DNA of 64,000 bases from Roridomyces roridus. Its lineage: Eukaryota > Basidiomycota > Agaricomycetes > Agaricales > Mycenaceae. The notes below the pieces were generated by a model, which saw only the letters and a list, made by a program, of their open reading frames with translations, did not search any database and was not told where the DNA came from. Where the stretch lies: assembly GCA_029378245.1 (NCBI GenBank), contig JARKIF010000008.1, positions 186,001 through 250,000 on the forward strand, read 5' to 3'. Position numbers and translations under genes: made by a program. Shown piece by piece: positions 1 through 10,858 of this stretch (positions are counted from its first letter, which is position 1; every line of letters starts with the position of its first letter).

Positions 1-43
1 TCAAACCTTTCTTTCCCGTTAGCCCTTGTAATTCTCGCCCTAG

Positions 44-678
44 GTGAACCAGATCGGCTACGCCCTCTCCTTGAGTGGCGCCATTCTAGCCCTATTCCAA
101 TTATTTTTCATGCCCCACCTTTTGCGACGTTACAATCCCACGAAAATGTACAACGCGGCCATGCGTTTCTGGCCTCTCACTTTTATTCTGATCCCGTTTC
201 TGAATGTCGTCGCCCGGACGGGAGTCGAGCACAACATGGACAAGGTCAATGCCAACATCATCCTATGGCTTTGCCTGGCGCTAGTGCTGATATGCAGCCG
301 GATCGCTTCCCTTGCTTATGCGTTCGTCTCCTCTTCTCATCTATATTGCCTCTGATTGCCCTACAGAACGAACCTCATCATAATCCGAAACCACGCCCCT
401 AACCCTTCGTCTCTCGGTGCTGCCAATGGTGTAATACAGTTCGCCATGTGTATCAGCCGCTGTTTCAGTCCTGCGCTAGTCAGGTCGGTCATCCACTACC
501 TGTTGCTCGAATTCACACTGAGGTGTTCACCAGCACCATTTTCGCACTTTCCCAGGGCAACAACCTTTTGGGGGGCTATCCTATCTGGGTGGTGATGATG
601 TTATTGGTCTGTCTCGTCGGTTGTTATTTCTCGCAGGAGATGGTGAGGATAGAGGAGGCTTCACGCGTAGTGCAGTAG
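44..678 (+). CDS. MFS transporter, C-terminal part (5' end outside window)
   Basis: Last part of a major facilitator superfamily membrane transporter; substrate unknown. The window opens in an intron whose acceptor ends at 43. Exons read 44-321, 367-483 and 534-678, giving introns of 45 and 50 bp in consistent phase. The stretch LIIIRNHAPNPSSLGAANG, followed by QFAMCISR, is the late transmembrane loop motif typical of fungal polyamine/general-substrate MFS proteins, and hydrophobic helices lie on both sides. The protein ends in a short tail (EEASRVVQ, then TAG). Its last codons are repeated about 0.9 kb downstream at 1553. It converges on the M24 peptidase gene with an extra gene between them. 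Family assignment is firm; specificity is not. Confidence 0.85.
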
Positions 679-738
679 AATTAGTCAGTGTCAGTCCCCA
701 AAATCCTTCTAAACAATTTCAATGGCCGCTACGGAGAT
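658..738. repeat. Direct repeat, left copy (MFS 3' end plus junction)
   Basis: Pairs with 1553-1628 in the same orientation. The first 24 bases are identical and the rest matches with scattered substitutions and one short gap. This copy holds the last codons and stop of the MFS gene, the spacer, and a degraded match to the 3' end of the M24 peptidase gene. Confidence 0.85.
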
Positions 739-888
739 CCCCTATAAAAACAAATACCTAACCACTACATTACGCGCCTACATGCCCGCCGAACGACCGA
801 TTCCAGTATGGAGCAGACGTTATAGTGAGCCAGCTGACGAATTTGAGCCTCGAATAACCATCCGTACACAGAGGAGCTGAATAAACCC

Positions 889-1470
889 ATGGCAAAGGAA
901 GAAAAGGCGCCACAGCGCTCCGCGACGCGCTCGCTCTTCCTAGGCTACAACTGCCACGAAACTCGTCGGGCACATTATTTTCTCTTCATCCCATACCTCA
1001 TCGACGACGCCAAAACGGGGAAACTCATAAATGTCTCCGGGAATCCGTGGAACAGCGACTTTACTCTGGAGATCAAGACTGGTTTCGATCGCAAGACGTC
1101 TCCGGTTTTGGGGCCCACCCGCTCGCATTATATCTACCTTGGAGAAATCTCTGCCGACGACTTTGTCGATGAGGAACACTATAACATTCGCAACACGCCC
1201 AATGCCAATGATCGCATCGAATCCATTGCGGCGTCCATTCCACTCCCTTATCGTGCTCCTGGAGCGACACCTGAACATCCTGACGACCCGATGTGGCTGA
1301 GGCCGCATCCTCGTCTTGAACGATGCCAGGAGTGGACGAACCGCCTGGTTCAAAGCCTCGTCGACGCTGGTCTTCTTGGAGCCAGTGCATTGATGAAGAT
1401 GAGCAGCGCACATAAAGCCCATCTCTGCGATGAATGTGCTGCCTCCCGTGCTGAAGCGCTGAAGCTCTGA
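889..1470 (+). CDS. Hypothetical protein, single exon, 193 aa
   Basis: Uninterrupted frame of 193 codons, which is unusual in this intron-rich window. I do not recognise the family. The N-terminal half has alternating hydrophobic beta-strand-like segments (HYFLFIPYL, GKLINVSGNPWNSDFTLEIK, SHYIYLGEI), suggesting a small beta-rich fold of the kind seen in uncharacterised fungal proteins. The C-terminal half is helical with WTNRLVQSLVDAG and ends with a CDEC motif. No signal peptide or membrane span is seen. It sits between two direct copies of the junction of its neighbours, so it looks inserted or duplicated into place. Coding status rests on frame length and ordinary amino-acid composition. 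Confidence 0.6.
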   Translation: MAKEEKAPQRSATRSLFLGYNCHETRRAHYFLFIPYLIDDAKTGKLINVSGNPWNSDFTLEIKTGFDRKTSPVLGPTRSHYIYLGEISADDFVDEEHYNIRNTPNANDRIESIAASIPLPYRAPGATPEHPDDPMWLRPHPRLERCQEWTNRLVQSLVDAGLLGASALMKMSSAHKAHLCDECAASRAEALKL

Positions 1471-1552
1471 GGCTGGGTGAAGAGTCTGTATCCCATGTTA
1501 TCTATGTACCTAGATGGCCAGCAGGCTGGCAACTAATCCCTGCAGCCGAATC

Positions 1553-1628
1553 GCTTCACGCGTAGTGCAGTAGAATCAGCCACTGTCAGTCCCCAATTCT
1601 AAATGATTTCTACGGCCGCCACGGAGAT
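1553..1628. repeat. Direct repeat, right copy (junction plus M24 3' end)
   Basis: Second copy of 658-738. It begins with the bases that encode the MFS C-terminus in the left copy, here non-coding, and ends inside the last codons of the M24 peptidase gene (stop codon complement at 1610-1612). Confidence 0.85.
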
Positions 1629-3245
1629 TCTGCCTGTCCACCAACTCCAGCAGTGAGGTAGACGGCATTCCCATCTTCGCCGATATAGAAACAATCTTCT
1701 AGTCGGACACCGACCTGCATGTGTATGTGAGTCAAGTTACAACTTACTTGACCATCCGGCCGCGTACCTTGCCCACGATATAAATGCCTGCATAAAAGGA
1801 ATCAGGCAGTCCATCGTCGGATCATCAATGATTCTCACCAGGCTCGTCGGAAAAGGTATGGCCGGTTTCAATAACACTCTTGCTGCCGCCATTCAAGTAT
1901 GGTTCTTCGTGTCCGTCCAACCCAATACCTTTCAACAATGAATGGTGGCTTGCAATAGGGAATCGACGAACCATGCCCAAGACGATGGGTAAAGTACTCG
2001 CTATTATTCAATGATGCGCGAGCCGCCTTGTCGACTTTGGATGCCACTACACCCGCACGTGCAGTGCGAATGGCGGCAGTCTGTGCAGAGTGGACATCGT
2101 ACCAGATTTTCAGGTGGTCCGAAGGGATTTGAGAGTCTGGCAACGCGATGGTCTGGAAGGAGTCAGGGGCAATCAAGTAACAGTTTGTGATACTTGCCCG
2201 TGTGACGTCGCCTTCGTAGCCGTGTAGCCGCGGAGTGCAGTCGAATAGGGCGAAGTCCGTCTTGCCCAGCGTGCGGTCAGTACCTGCACCATGAGGAAGG
2301 GCGGCATTCTCTGGAAAATATGTTAATCAAACACGATGGAAGAAACGTCGGAATCACCTCCGAAGAGAGTCAAACAACCGCCATCTACACCGGCTGCTTT
2401 CATAGTATCTCTCATCATGGCACCGGCAGTCGACTCGTGGATCCCAAAGTACAGCTTTTTCTGGACAGCACGTATGGATAAGAGTGTTGCCTGTGGGTGT
2501 GTGAGATTGCTTCCAACCCGTTTTTCACCACAAACCTCATTAACACATTTGAGGAGTTCAATTTCAGCAGGGGATTTGCGCTCTCGCAGACGCTTGAGTT
2601 CATACGGTGCAGAGGATACGGTAAATTGCGGTCGTGCTTCTCTTAGGCCATCCACGATAAAATTGCGCATGTTTCCGTCCACGAAAATGGGTCCTGTCTC
2701 GTCCAAGAAAGATACCGCGTGTTCATAGGGACTGGCAGCCTCTTCCCACGACACGAAACTCACATCTGAAAATTGAATGAGTACACATGTGGCGAGTGAA
2801 AAAAATATGAACCTTGGGAAGAAATCGGCAGCAATTTAGCACGAGGGGCTTCAAAAGCCGGAGTAAGAATGGTTACTTTCGCTTCGACGTCGTCTCCGAT
2901 GTGCTGTGGCGTGATTATAAGCAAAAGTGGGCGTTCACTGAGACCCCAATTTGACGAGGAGATATTGGCGTAAAAGAGCGAGTTGGTCCCGGGTTCGGCC
3001 ATGTACGCAGATGCGTTGAGCTGGACTAGCGTCCTCGCCAGAGCATTGCGCCGTGAGCGGAACTCTGTTGCTTGGATTGGACTGAGGGAGGCGCAATGAT
3101 TTGGGATGACTGGAGCGAAGGTAGGAGAAAATCGCGTCGTGAAAAGACAGAGCGCGATGCAGACGAGGCCGATGTGGAGGATGCGTCGGGAGATGGAGCG
3201 TCCGGGGCTTTGCTGCTGCTGTTGGATAATGCCGCCCTTTTCCAT
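1610..3245 (-). CDS. Xaa-Pro aminopeptidase-like M24 metallopeptidase, membrane anchored
   Basis: Pita-bread-fold peptidase of family M24, predicted to cleave an N-terminal residue before proline with two metal ions. After a short basic, Q-rich N-terminus there is one hydrophobic segment (ILHIGLVCIALCLF), giving a type II membrane-anchor layout. A creatinase-type N-terminal domain follows, then the catalytic domain with the expected ligands: two Asp around FDCTPRLHGYEGDVTRA, His in HRLGHGIGLEVHE, Glu in the next EEP, and a late Glu in VRLEDCFYIG. Several short introns. The start at 3245 (MEKGG) puts the anchor near the N-terminus; an in-frame ATG at 3311 is an alternative. It runs divergently from the dioxygenase gene at 3383 and converges on the repeat-flanked orphan gene. 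Confidence 0.85.
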
Positions 3246-3382
3246 GGTGGCGGACCGCGACTTATCGCGAGTCACGTGGAATCCCGACGTAGTCTGCCGT
3301 AACTCGGTCAAGACGGCCTTGCAGCCCCTGCTGACAACTCTTCCAGTGGCTTTATTTAACGTCCTGCCCGCATTTGAACCTC

Positions 3383-4970
3383 ATGGATACCGAAACCCTT
3401 CTCGCTATAACCCAGAGTCTGCTAGAAGGCAAGCACTTTGAAAGCGATGTCATATTGGACGCTCTGGTCCAGCACGATGGAGATCCTCAAGCAGCCGCTC
3501 GGTCTCTCTTGGTACCGAACAAACGTCGGCGCGTCGGTCTGGACGCCTGGCTGAAACCTCCTTCCTCCAAAAAACCTAAAAGCAGCCCTCCTACGTCGCC
3601 CAACGCGTCGAGCAGCACCCCTGTCGCGTCCACCTCACGATCCCCAAGTTCGGGCTCCAAACCAGTAGTCGACCTGATGAGTATTCTAAAACAACCTCCA
3701 AAGACAGAGAAGAAGGTCCCACAACTCCCCCCTCTTCTTCTTTCGACTCCTGCGCTTGTAGCAGAGCACACGCCCTGTACGCTACATCCAGGTGTCCTGC
3801 CCCCCGAACTCGCGTGCAGGCTCTTTTATTCCATGATTGACGCGTCGCGCCAGTGGAAGAGAAATACCTGGTGGCTCTTTGATCGCCTTGTTCGTGAGTG
3901 GATTCACGACTCAGTTATTCAGCTTCAACAATCTTTGCAGAATCCCCCCACAAAACGTCGTTTTTCGCTCGAAGAACAGACGGTATAGATGACGACGCCT
4001 CGTGGCAGGAGGCAGCGCGATATTGGTACAACGGTCGAATGACCGATGTCCCTCCCGTGTTCTCCCCGGAAATGGAAGAGGCTTGTCGCATTATTGAACA
4101 AGTGGTCAACGAAGAGATGAAAAAGCGAACCCGATTCCCCCTTGAATGGGCAGGCGGCGTTGGTGATGATCCCAGCTGGCGCGCCAATGTCGCTGCTTCC
4201 AACTGTTATGAAGGAGGGAAAGAAAGCGTCGGGTAGGTGTCGTCTTTCTCGATTGGTTTGTACGTTCATGAATGTGCAGTTTTCATTCCGACCATCTCAC
4301 GTATCTCGGGCCCTATGCCACTATAGGTATGACTTTTTAATTCTCACCTCAGTATGTCTAACTGTTCGGCAGCCTCCTTGAGCCTTGGTGGGTATTTCAA
4401 TCTGTCGGATGAATCGCTGGACGCCCTTTCGCAGGTACAAGAAGAATCTTCAGCTTGAGAGAGGTCATCCCTTCGGATGAGGTTAAAACTCGGCGAGCGA
4501 GGACCTTCAACGTTCCCCTTCCTCACAATTCGGTATGACTTGCCTTGTGGACGCGAACAAACTATTCAGCTCTTACAGTTGACCATTATGCATGCATCCT
4601 GCCAGGAGCAATTCAAGCATTCTATTCCACCTCAATCTGCGATAGACATGTACCGCCCAATATTGCCCAAATCGTCTAGGGAAGATATAGAACCGTCAAA
4701 CTGCCGCATCAATATTACATTTAGGTTTTACCGACCGGATTTCCGTCCAGCGAGGTCCGCCAAATCCACACGCTTTCTGCCACAGATGTTAACCGAACGT
4801 CTAGCATCCCCCGATGTAAATGCGATGTCCCGACCATTCTTAGACCCGATATGAAGAATCGCGTGGACGGTGTGACTGACCGCTATTGGTGGACATGCTA
4901 CGCCGGTGCTCAGAACGATGGGAAGGGATGCTCTTTCTGGCAGCCGTTACAGCTAAATGCAAAATCGTAG
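3383..4970 (+). CDS. AlkB-like 2OG-Fe(II) dioxygenase with CUE-like N-terminus and GRF-type zinc finger
   Basis: Fe(II)/2-oxoglutarate dioxygenase of the AlkB type, expected to remove alkyl groups from DNA or RNA bases. Residues 1-45 (MDTETLLAITQSLLEGKHF onward, ending DGDPQAAARSLL) look like a CUE/UBA-type ubiquitin-binding helix bundle. A basic low-complexity linker with KRRR and SSKKPK follows. The catalytic domain has the first two iron ligands in FHSDHLTYLGPYA, the third in FKHSIPP, and the 2OG-binding signature RINITFR. The C-terminus resembles a GRF zinc finger (two Cys near the start of the segment, then WWTCYAGAQNDGKGCSFWQP). Introns splice cleanly, for example joining VQSPHKTSF and GGKESVGFHSDH. 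The domain set suggests a repair enzyme that reads ubiquitin and single-stranded nucleic acid; that is inference. Confidence 0.85.
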
Positions 4971-5202
4971 GCCATGAGAAATCCGACAGCTGTGAAGCTC
5001 GCGTGGGGACATACGATTTGCATGTAGCTGTAAATATGGCCTCAGAAAACAGGCGACCTGTTGTAGCAGACTCGCGGAAGCAATGTTGCAATTGATGGGA
5101 TCACATGGATCATGCGCCAATTTTGAATCTGCTCCCGTCCGGAGCGCCCTTTCCCCGGCGCGGTAGCCTCATTCACATGTACGCGCTCTGTCTCTTGCCT
5201 CC

Positions 5203-8000
5203 ATGGCCACATTTCTTGCTCAGGACGCTGTTCTCCCGCTCCCAGAGACGCTTCCCTACGACAAACAATCTGTTCCCGTTCCTGGCACCAAGCGCCCCGG
5301 GCAGACTGGTTGGTCCCTCAACTTAGCGCTTGGAATGTGCATTGATTGCCTGCATTAGCCCACTATGTCAATGGTGAGGTTCCCGGTGGGTTTGGAGTCC
5401 AATTAACACAATGCAGGTTTGTGGGGTCCCCTTGACCTTGCCAAACATGCCATCAAAACACTCCCGGATATCTTCACGAGTGGTCTCTCGACAGGCAAGG
5501 ACAAGCCACTCCTAGGCTACAGACCACTCCTCTCCAAGAACTCTCTTAAATTCGGCCCGCGATACGAGTGGTACACGTTTGGTCAAGTCGATACTCGCCG
5601 GCGTGAGCTGGGTAGTGCCATCCACCATCTCTTCCAGACAAAAGTGTGCGGTGGGGGCGAACTCGATACTGTCGGTTTATGGTCAATTAACAGACCGGGT
5701 GCGTGCCGGCGTTATTTCCTCTTCTTGGAACCAACCAGCGTTGCAGAATGGCAAATGGTCGACTTGGCTTTACAGGCGTACAACAAAGTCAGTGTCAGTT
5801 TGTATGATACCCTCGGAAAAGACTCTGTTGGTATGTTTGCTGCCCTGCTCGATACCCGCAATCCCTGATTTTTGTGCAGAATACATGTAAGCCGACCCAC
5901 TTCCTCCAAAGACAACCTTACACCCTTGCAGAATTAACCACGCCCATCTGACCATCATCTTTGCGACGTTGGATCATATTCCGGGTCTGCTCAAGATTGT
6001 TCACAAAACTCCCCTCAAAGTCATCGTCAGCATCGACGCTCTGACCCCCGAGACCAGCAGGGTTTTGACCGAGTGGGGCCAAGTACACGGAGTTTTGGTC
6101 AAGGACTTGAACGAGAGTTCGTGCAGATTCCTTCCACTGACCAGATCAGCTCAGTAATCTTTTTTTGCAGTGGTGGCTTTGGGCCAGGCCAATCTTATCG
6201 AGCTTCTTCCCGTTTCGCCGTCAGATGTCGCCTCAATCTGTTACACTTCGGTGAGCAGTCGTGAAACCTACCCATGCTAGGCTAATTATCCTCAGGGCAC
6301 TACAAATATGCCCAAAGGTATGTCTAGTCAGCTGAGATGCGCACACTTGCTGACGACACGCCAGGCGTCGTTATTACTCACCAACAGTTCTCCAGCTCGG
6401 TTATTACGAATCTACTTGGCACCGAACTTCCGTCAGATGGCAGTTGCATGCTCTCCTACCTTCCTCTCGCGCACATCTATGAGGTATGAGAAGAACCCGA
6501 TACGATCAATACAGGCTAATGCATGTGCAGCGAGTTAATGAGATGGCCTCTACGGCTATTGGTGGTCGAATCGGGTTCTTCACGGGCGACCCCCTTCGTT
6601 TGATCGAAGACTGCCAAGTCCTCAAACCCAACTTCTTCCCTGGCGTCCCTCGTGTGTTGAACAGAATATACCAGGCCGTCATGGCCACTGCGGACGTCCC
6701 AGGTTTCAAGGGAGACCTTTTCCGGAGAGCTTATCAGGCCAAGCTGGAAAAATTCCGCACTACTGGAGATAATACTCATCTCTTCTGGGACGCGTTAGTC
6801 TTCCGGAAGGTGCGTCTTATTAATTGCGCTTTCGTGGTCTGACGTAGCGTCTAGATTCGTGCCGTGTTGGGCGGCAATTTGCTTCTCATTTCTAGCGGCT
6901 CAGCCCCCATTAGCCGGGACGTTATTGAATTTCTCAATGTGGCATTTAGTTGCTATGTTAGTGAAGGTATGCTCTTCTGGTTTCTCGTGCATCCACTTCT
7001 CATGCTCTCCTCATAGGGCAAGTATAAAAAATATAGGTTGATGCTGCTATTGACCATTGTCGCAGATACGGAATGACTGAGGGGTGCGCGATCGGAACCA
7101 AGAGCTGGAAGGGCGATAAAGGTGCGGGTGGAACTGTCGGACCCGTGCAGGCGGCCACCGAGGTTAAATTGATTGACGTGCCGGCGATGGGGTACACGAG
7201 TGAAGATAAGCCCAACCCCCGCGGCGAGATCTGTATGCGTGGAGTCACCTGCTTCACCACGTACTATAAAGGTGTGCATCTCTCATTTTCTGCCGCCCTC
7301 GCTAATCTGAAGGTAGACGAGAAAAACACCAAGGAGAGTATTGATGAGGAGGGATGGTTGCATACAGGAGACGTTGGGGAGATTGATTCTTGTGGTCGCT
7401 TGAAAATTGTTGACCGGGTCAAGGTAGGGATTTCGACCCAAAAACTGAGAATCTCGCTCAAATGGCTTTCAGAACATCATGAAGCTTGCCCAGGGCGAAT
7501 ATGTCGCGCTGGAGAAGATCGAGAATGTATACAGTGTGTGCCCTATAGTGGCACAGATATACATCCACGGCGACCCGCTGCAGGCGTTCCTCGTCGGTGT
7601 TGTCATTCCGGATCCAGTCCTACTCGCGGGGCTCGTATCAAAAATGTCTGGGGGCAAGACGGTCGTTTCTCCAGAGGATATGCAAGCTCTCTCAGAGGCT
7701 TGCCGCGCTCCTCGGGTGAACAAGCTGATCTTGGATATGCTGACCAAGGAGGGGAATAAGGAAGGGTTGAAGGGGTACGGCCACGTCGTTTTAGCTCGTC
7801 GGACGTTGTGTGCTGATTTCATTGTTTGCAGGTTCGAGAGCGTTAAACGGATCCAGGTGTCTATGGATGCGTTCAACATCGAGGATGGAACGCTGACGCC
7901 TACGCTTAAAGTCCGGAGAAAGGATGCGTATCTGAAGTTCAAGGCAGAACTGGACGGGCTGTATACCCTTGCTGAGCCGTCGTCCGTTGCCAAACTCTGA
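5203..8000 (+). CDS. FAA2: Long-chain acyl-CoA synthetase with peroxisomal C-terminus
   Basis: ATP-dependent fatty acyl-CoA ligase of the ANL superfamily. Visible motifs in order: ICYTSGTTNMPKGV (P-loop-like A3), LPLAHIYER, the acyl-CoA synthetase GRIGFFTGDP, EGYGMTEG (A5), EEGWLHTGDVGE (A7), IVDRVKNIMKLAQGEYVALE (A8 and linker). About ten short introns; one uses a GTTCGT donor that joins DLNE to MVALGQANLIE. The last three residues are AKL, matching the PTS1 consensus, so the enzyme should enter peroxisomes and feed beta-oxidation like yeast Faa2. The name is by analogy with that localisation; sequence alone does not separate Faa1/Faa2 orthology. It converges with the EF-hand gene, 63 bp between stop codons. 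Confidence 0.9.
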
Positions 8001-8063
8001 ATACAAATGGACTTTGTTGTGGAATGTACAGTAAGGAAGACGAAGGAATAATATATGGGCCTC

Positions 8064-9054
8064 TCAAGGGGCGGTAAGGGTCATCTTGGCAAGTATCAGC
8101 CGAATGTGAAGACGATGAACGGACAATGCTGACATTCATAAATTGTTCGTAGCTGAGTTGTACCCAACCGTCGCGATCCGTGTCAACGCTGGAGAAAATG
8201 AGTACGGAGCTTTTCGGAAGATGGCGTGTGCAGTACCGTTGGAAGGACTCTGTTAATGTCTTGACGACCACACAGGCTCGCACGAAACGGTCAAAGGTGA
8301 TCCCCGGCGGTGGACCGTATGCAGTAGGCGGCGCGGAGGCATATTTCCGTTCGATTAATGTGAGGATCTGTGGGGAGAGATTGTACCCGAAACTCCTCAT
8401 AGCCTTTAGAATGTCAACATACGGAACAAGAAGATGAAGGGCAGGACAGCATACCTGGGCCAGCTCCTGGCCTTCGATGCTCCCCGAATTGTCTCGATCA
8501 AAGTGGCGGAAGACATTTTGCCAATCAGATATGTATTTCCAAAGGCCGGAGAACTCTGGCAATATGGATCCGCGGGTGAACCAGGAGATGCATGATTTGG
8601 TTCGTACCTTTAAAGTCAATGGTTCCGCTACGATCCGTGTCCTGTATGCCCAAATGAGCTAGCTGAGCACACAGATTGGCCGAGAGGACGCACAAAGATT
8701 CCCATGAGCATCTTGACGGTATCGAGATCGAAACGAGTCCAGTTTCCCTGCAAAGTTGTGTGGGGAAATTTGGAATTGCGAGTATCGGGTAACACTCACG
8801 TTGACCAATGCCGACTGCAATTCGGTTACAGAAATCGACCCTGACCTGTCCCTCGTTGAGCAAGATGATTCTTTCCAAGCGATGGATGGACCGAACCTGT
8901 CTTGATCAACGGCGGAAAAGTACTGATAGAGCTGGGGGTCTCCGGCAGGGGGCCCTCGCTGGTTTGAGGCGTACATGGGCCCGGTTGATGCAGGACGTGC
9001 ATGATGGTGGTGCTGAGAGTGGTGGGGGCGGAGGTTTTGCTGCTGCGCGTACAT
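8064..9054 (-). CDS. PEF1: Penta-EF-hand calcium-binding protein (ALG-2/peflin type)
   Basis: Calcium sensor of the penta-EF-hand family, which binds ESCRT and ER-exit proteins in animals and acts in polar growth in yeast (Pef1). The N-terminus is low-complexity, rich in H, Q and P. EF loops are visible as DRSGSISVTELQ, DTDRSGTIDFKEF, DRDNSGSIEGQEL and DTDRDGWVQLSYEQF, with a less canonical one (YGPPPGITFDRFV), which is the family layout. The final exon is tiny: splicing from GTCAGC to TTGCCAAG gives YEQFMNMTLTAP and then TGA, a typical PEF ending. Start at 9054 is the first Met of the open exon. Four or five short introns. Confidence 0.88.
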
Positions 9055-9665
9055 GGTTAACTGAGGTCCTCGAGTCTCGGACCAAAGCCGGTTTTATCAA
9101 GCAAGATTTGCTGTGCCAGCGGTGCATCGCCACATTAAGAGTCAGAAATGTGGAGAAATTTGATGTTGCATAGCCTGGAAAAGGTACTGCGCATGCTGCG
9201 ACAGGATCCGACGACTCCGCTGGGAGCCTGAGCACCGTGCCAGAAAAATAGGAAGATTTGAAAGTGCTCGATATGATACATAAGGTATGTCATTGTCATT
9301 GTTGCCGGGAGGAGCTCGAGAGCAAGAGGAGAGGATCAATCCCAAACTTTGATTACCGGAGTCTGCCGAAGCGGCCGGGAGAAAATTTTGAGCATGCCTG
9401 AGGAAATCCGGTTTGCCAAGGGTTTGCCGCGTTAGACGTCTGGCGTGCGGGTAAAAATGGGGTCCGGTTATCAGGCCTCCGAGGGGTCGTTGGAGGTCGT
9501 CGGGGTCCTGCGACGCCCGTCGATTAGAACCGCAGAGAGAGAAATAGATGGTGCGCAATGAGAGCTGTCGACGTTGAAAAGCCTTGAATCAGTGGCTGTG
9601 CTCCGGTAATTGAAAGCGCCGGTGAACTTTATCGACTCTCTCCAAACCTTCAAGGTGCCTGCAGC
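9055..9665. other. Intergenic region between divergent PEF1 and HAD genes
   Basis: 611 bp between two divergent start codons. Frames here are short, lack family motifs and have no credible splice structure. It presumably holds both promoters and 5' leaders; I see no clear TATA element. Confidence 0.5.
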
Positions 9666-10765
9666 ATGTCCCATATCAAGGGAGTCATCTTCGACGCATG
9701 TACCCCTCTGCAATGAAATTTATCCGAAACCAACGCTCTTCCCAGATCGGCGGTGTCGTAATGAAGAGCCCGTTCATTGCTATAGCGGAATACGAAAAGA
9801 AACTGGGTCTTCCCCCGAATTACCTCAACTGCTCCATCGCTGAACGGGGTCCTATGGGCGCATGGCAGCGCTTTGAGATTGGTGCCCTACCACTCTTCGA
9901 ATTTTACGACGCATTTAGCGCAGACTTGTCCGACACCGAGAACGGGAATGTGTGGTACAAGGAATACTGCAGACGCAAAGGCATCGGTGCGTCGCATGCT
10001 TCCAGTGTGCTTAAATTCTTATAGCGTACATACTAAGAATGCCCGCCATTGCCCGTCAACCTGCAAGTAGACGGTCGAGAAGTAGGCGCCTTGGAGCTCA
10101 GAAGAAGACAATTCACAAAGAATTTCAGCTGTTCGGGTCAATGATGCGCACATCTTCTGTCTTTGACCCACATATCCTCCGGTGTATACGCAGGATACGA
10201 GCTACCAAGAGGCACAAAATCATCGCCTTGACCAATAACTTTGCCCGCAACTCGACAGAGAACCCAATCCCGCAGTCAGAGCTCGAATTTCTAGGCTGGG
10301 ATCAAAGTGGTGGCGCAACACCACGAACATTGCGCTCTTTGTTCGATGATTTTTGCGACAGCAGCGAGTTGGGAGCACGGTACGCGCAAATGGTATTTCC
10401 CAACGTCGTACTGACCGATGATGCAAGTAAACCCGAACACAAGTTCTACCAGATGGCACTAGACCGAAACGGTCTTCGAGCGGAGCAAGTCATTTTCTTG
10501 GACGACATCGGGGCGTGAGTCGGGTCCGCATTATAGTAACTTTAGCGGGATTGAAGACGATATCAGAAATCTCAGAGCGGCCAAGGAGTTGGGAATGGAG
10601 ACAATCCGTGAGTGGCGGCGAGACTTGACGTCTTGCTGTGTGCTGAACACTGAGCCAGATGTTACCATTGGAGGCACTCTCGCTGCCGCCAAAAAACTAG
10701 AAGCAAAGCTAGAGATGGATCTGACCAGCAACCCAATAGAAGGGGAAGCCCTGGCGAAGTTATGA
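9666..10765 (+). CDS. HAD-superfamily hydrolase (ACAD10/epoxide-hydrolase N-domain type)
   Basis: Haloacid dehalogenase-fold phosphatase-like protein. Motifs in order: FDIGGVV (nucleophile Asp), IIALTNNF (motif II Thr), KPEHKFYQMAL (motif III Lys), VIFLDDIGANLRAA (motif IV acidic pair). The helical cap region ERGPMGAWQRFEIG is typical of the ACAD10/EPHX2-N branch. The first intron fits best as GC-AG (9696-9745): it joins GAC to ATC and gives exactly FDIGGVV in frame, whereas the nearby GT at 9700 breaks the frame. Further short introns follow; one gives the final exon ending EGEALAKL. Substrate unknown. It converges with the QCR10-like gene 93 bp away. Confidence 0.82.
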
Positions 10766-10858
10766 GGGTGGATGACAGCTTCGATGCTCAGGACACTTCG
10801 CGTGGTCATGACTGTTTCTTTTAAATCTACGGCCGCGGGCGTAATCTATGCTTCGACC

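Noticed and set aside
739..1552. Transposon explanation for the repeat-flanked segment
   Set aside because: No terminal inverted repeats and no transposase or integrase motif were seen; duplication by recombination fits equally well, so no mobile element is called.
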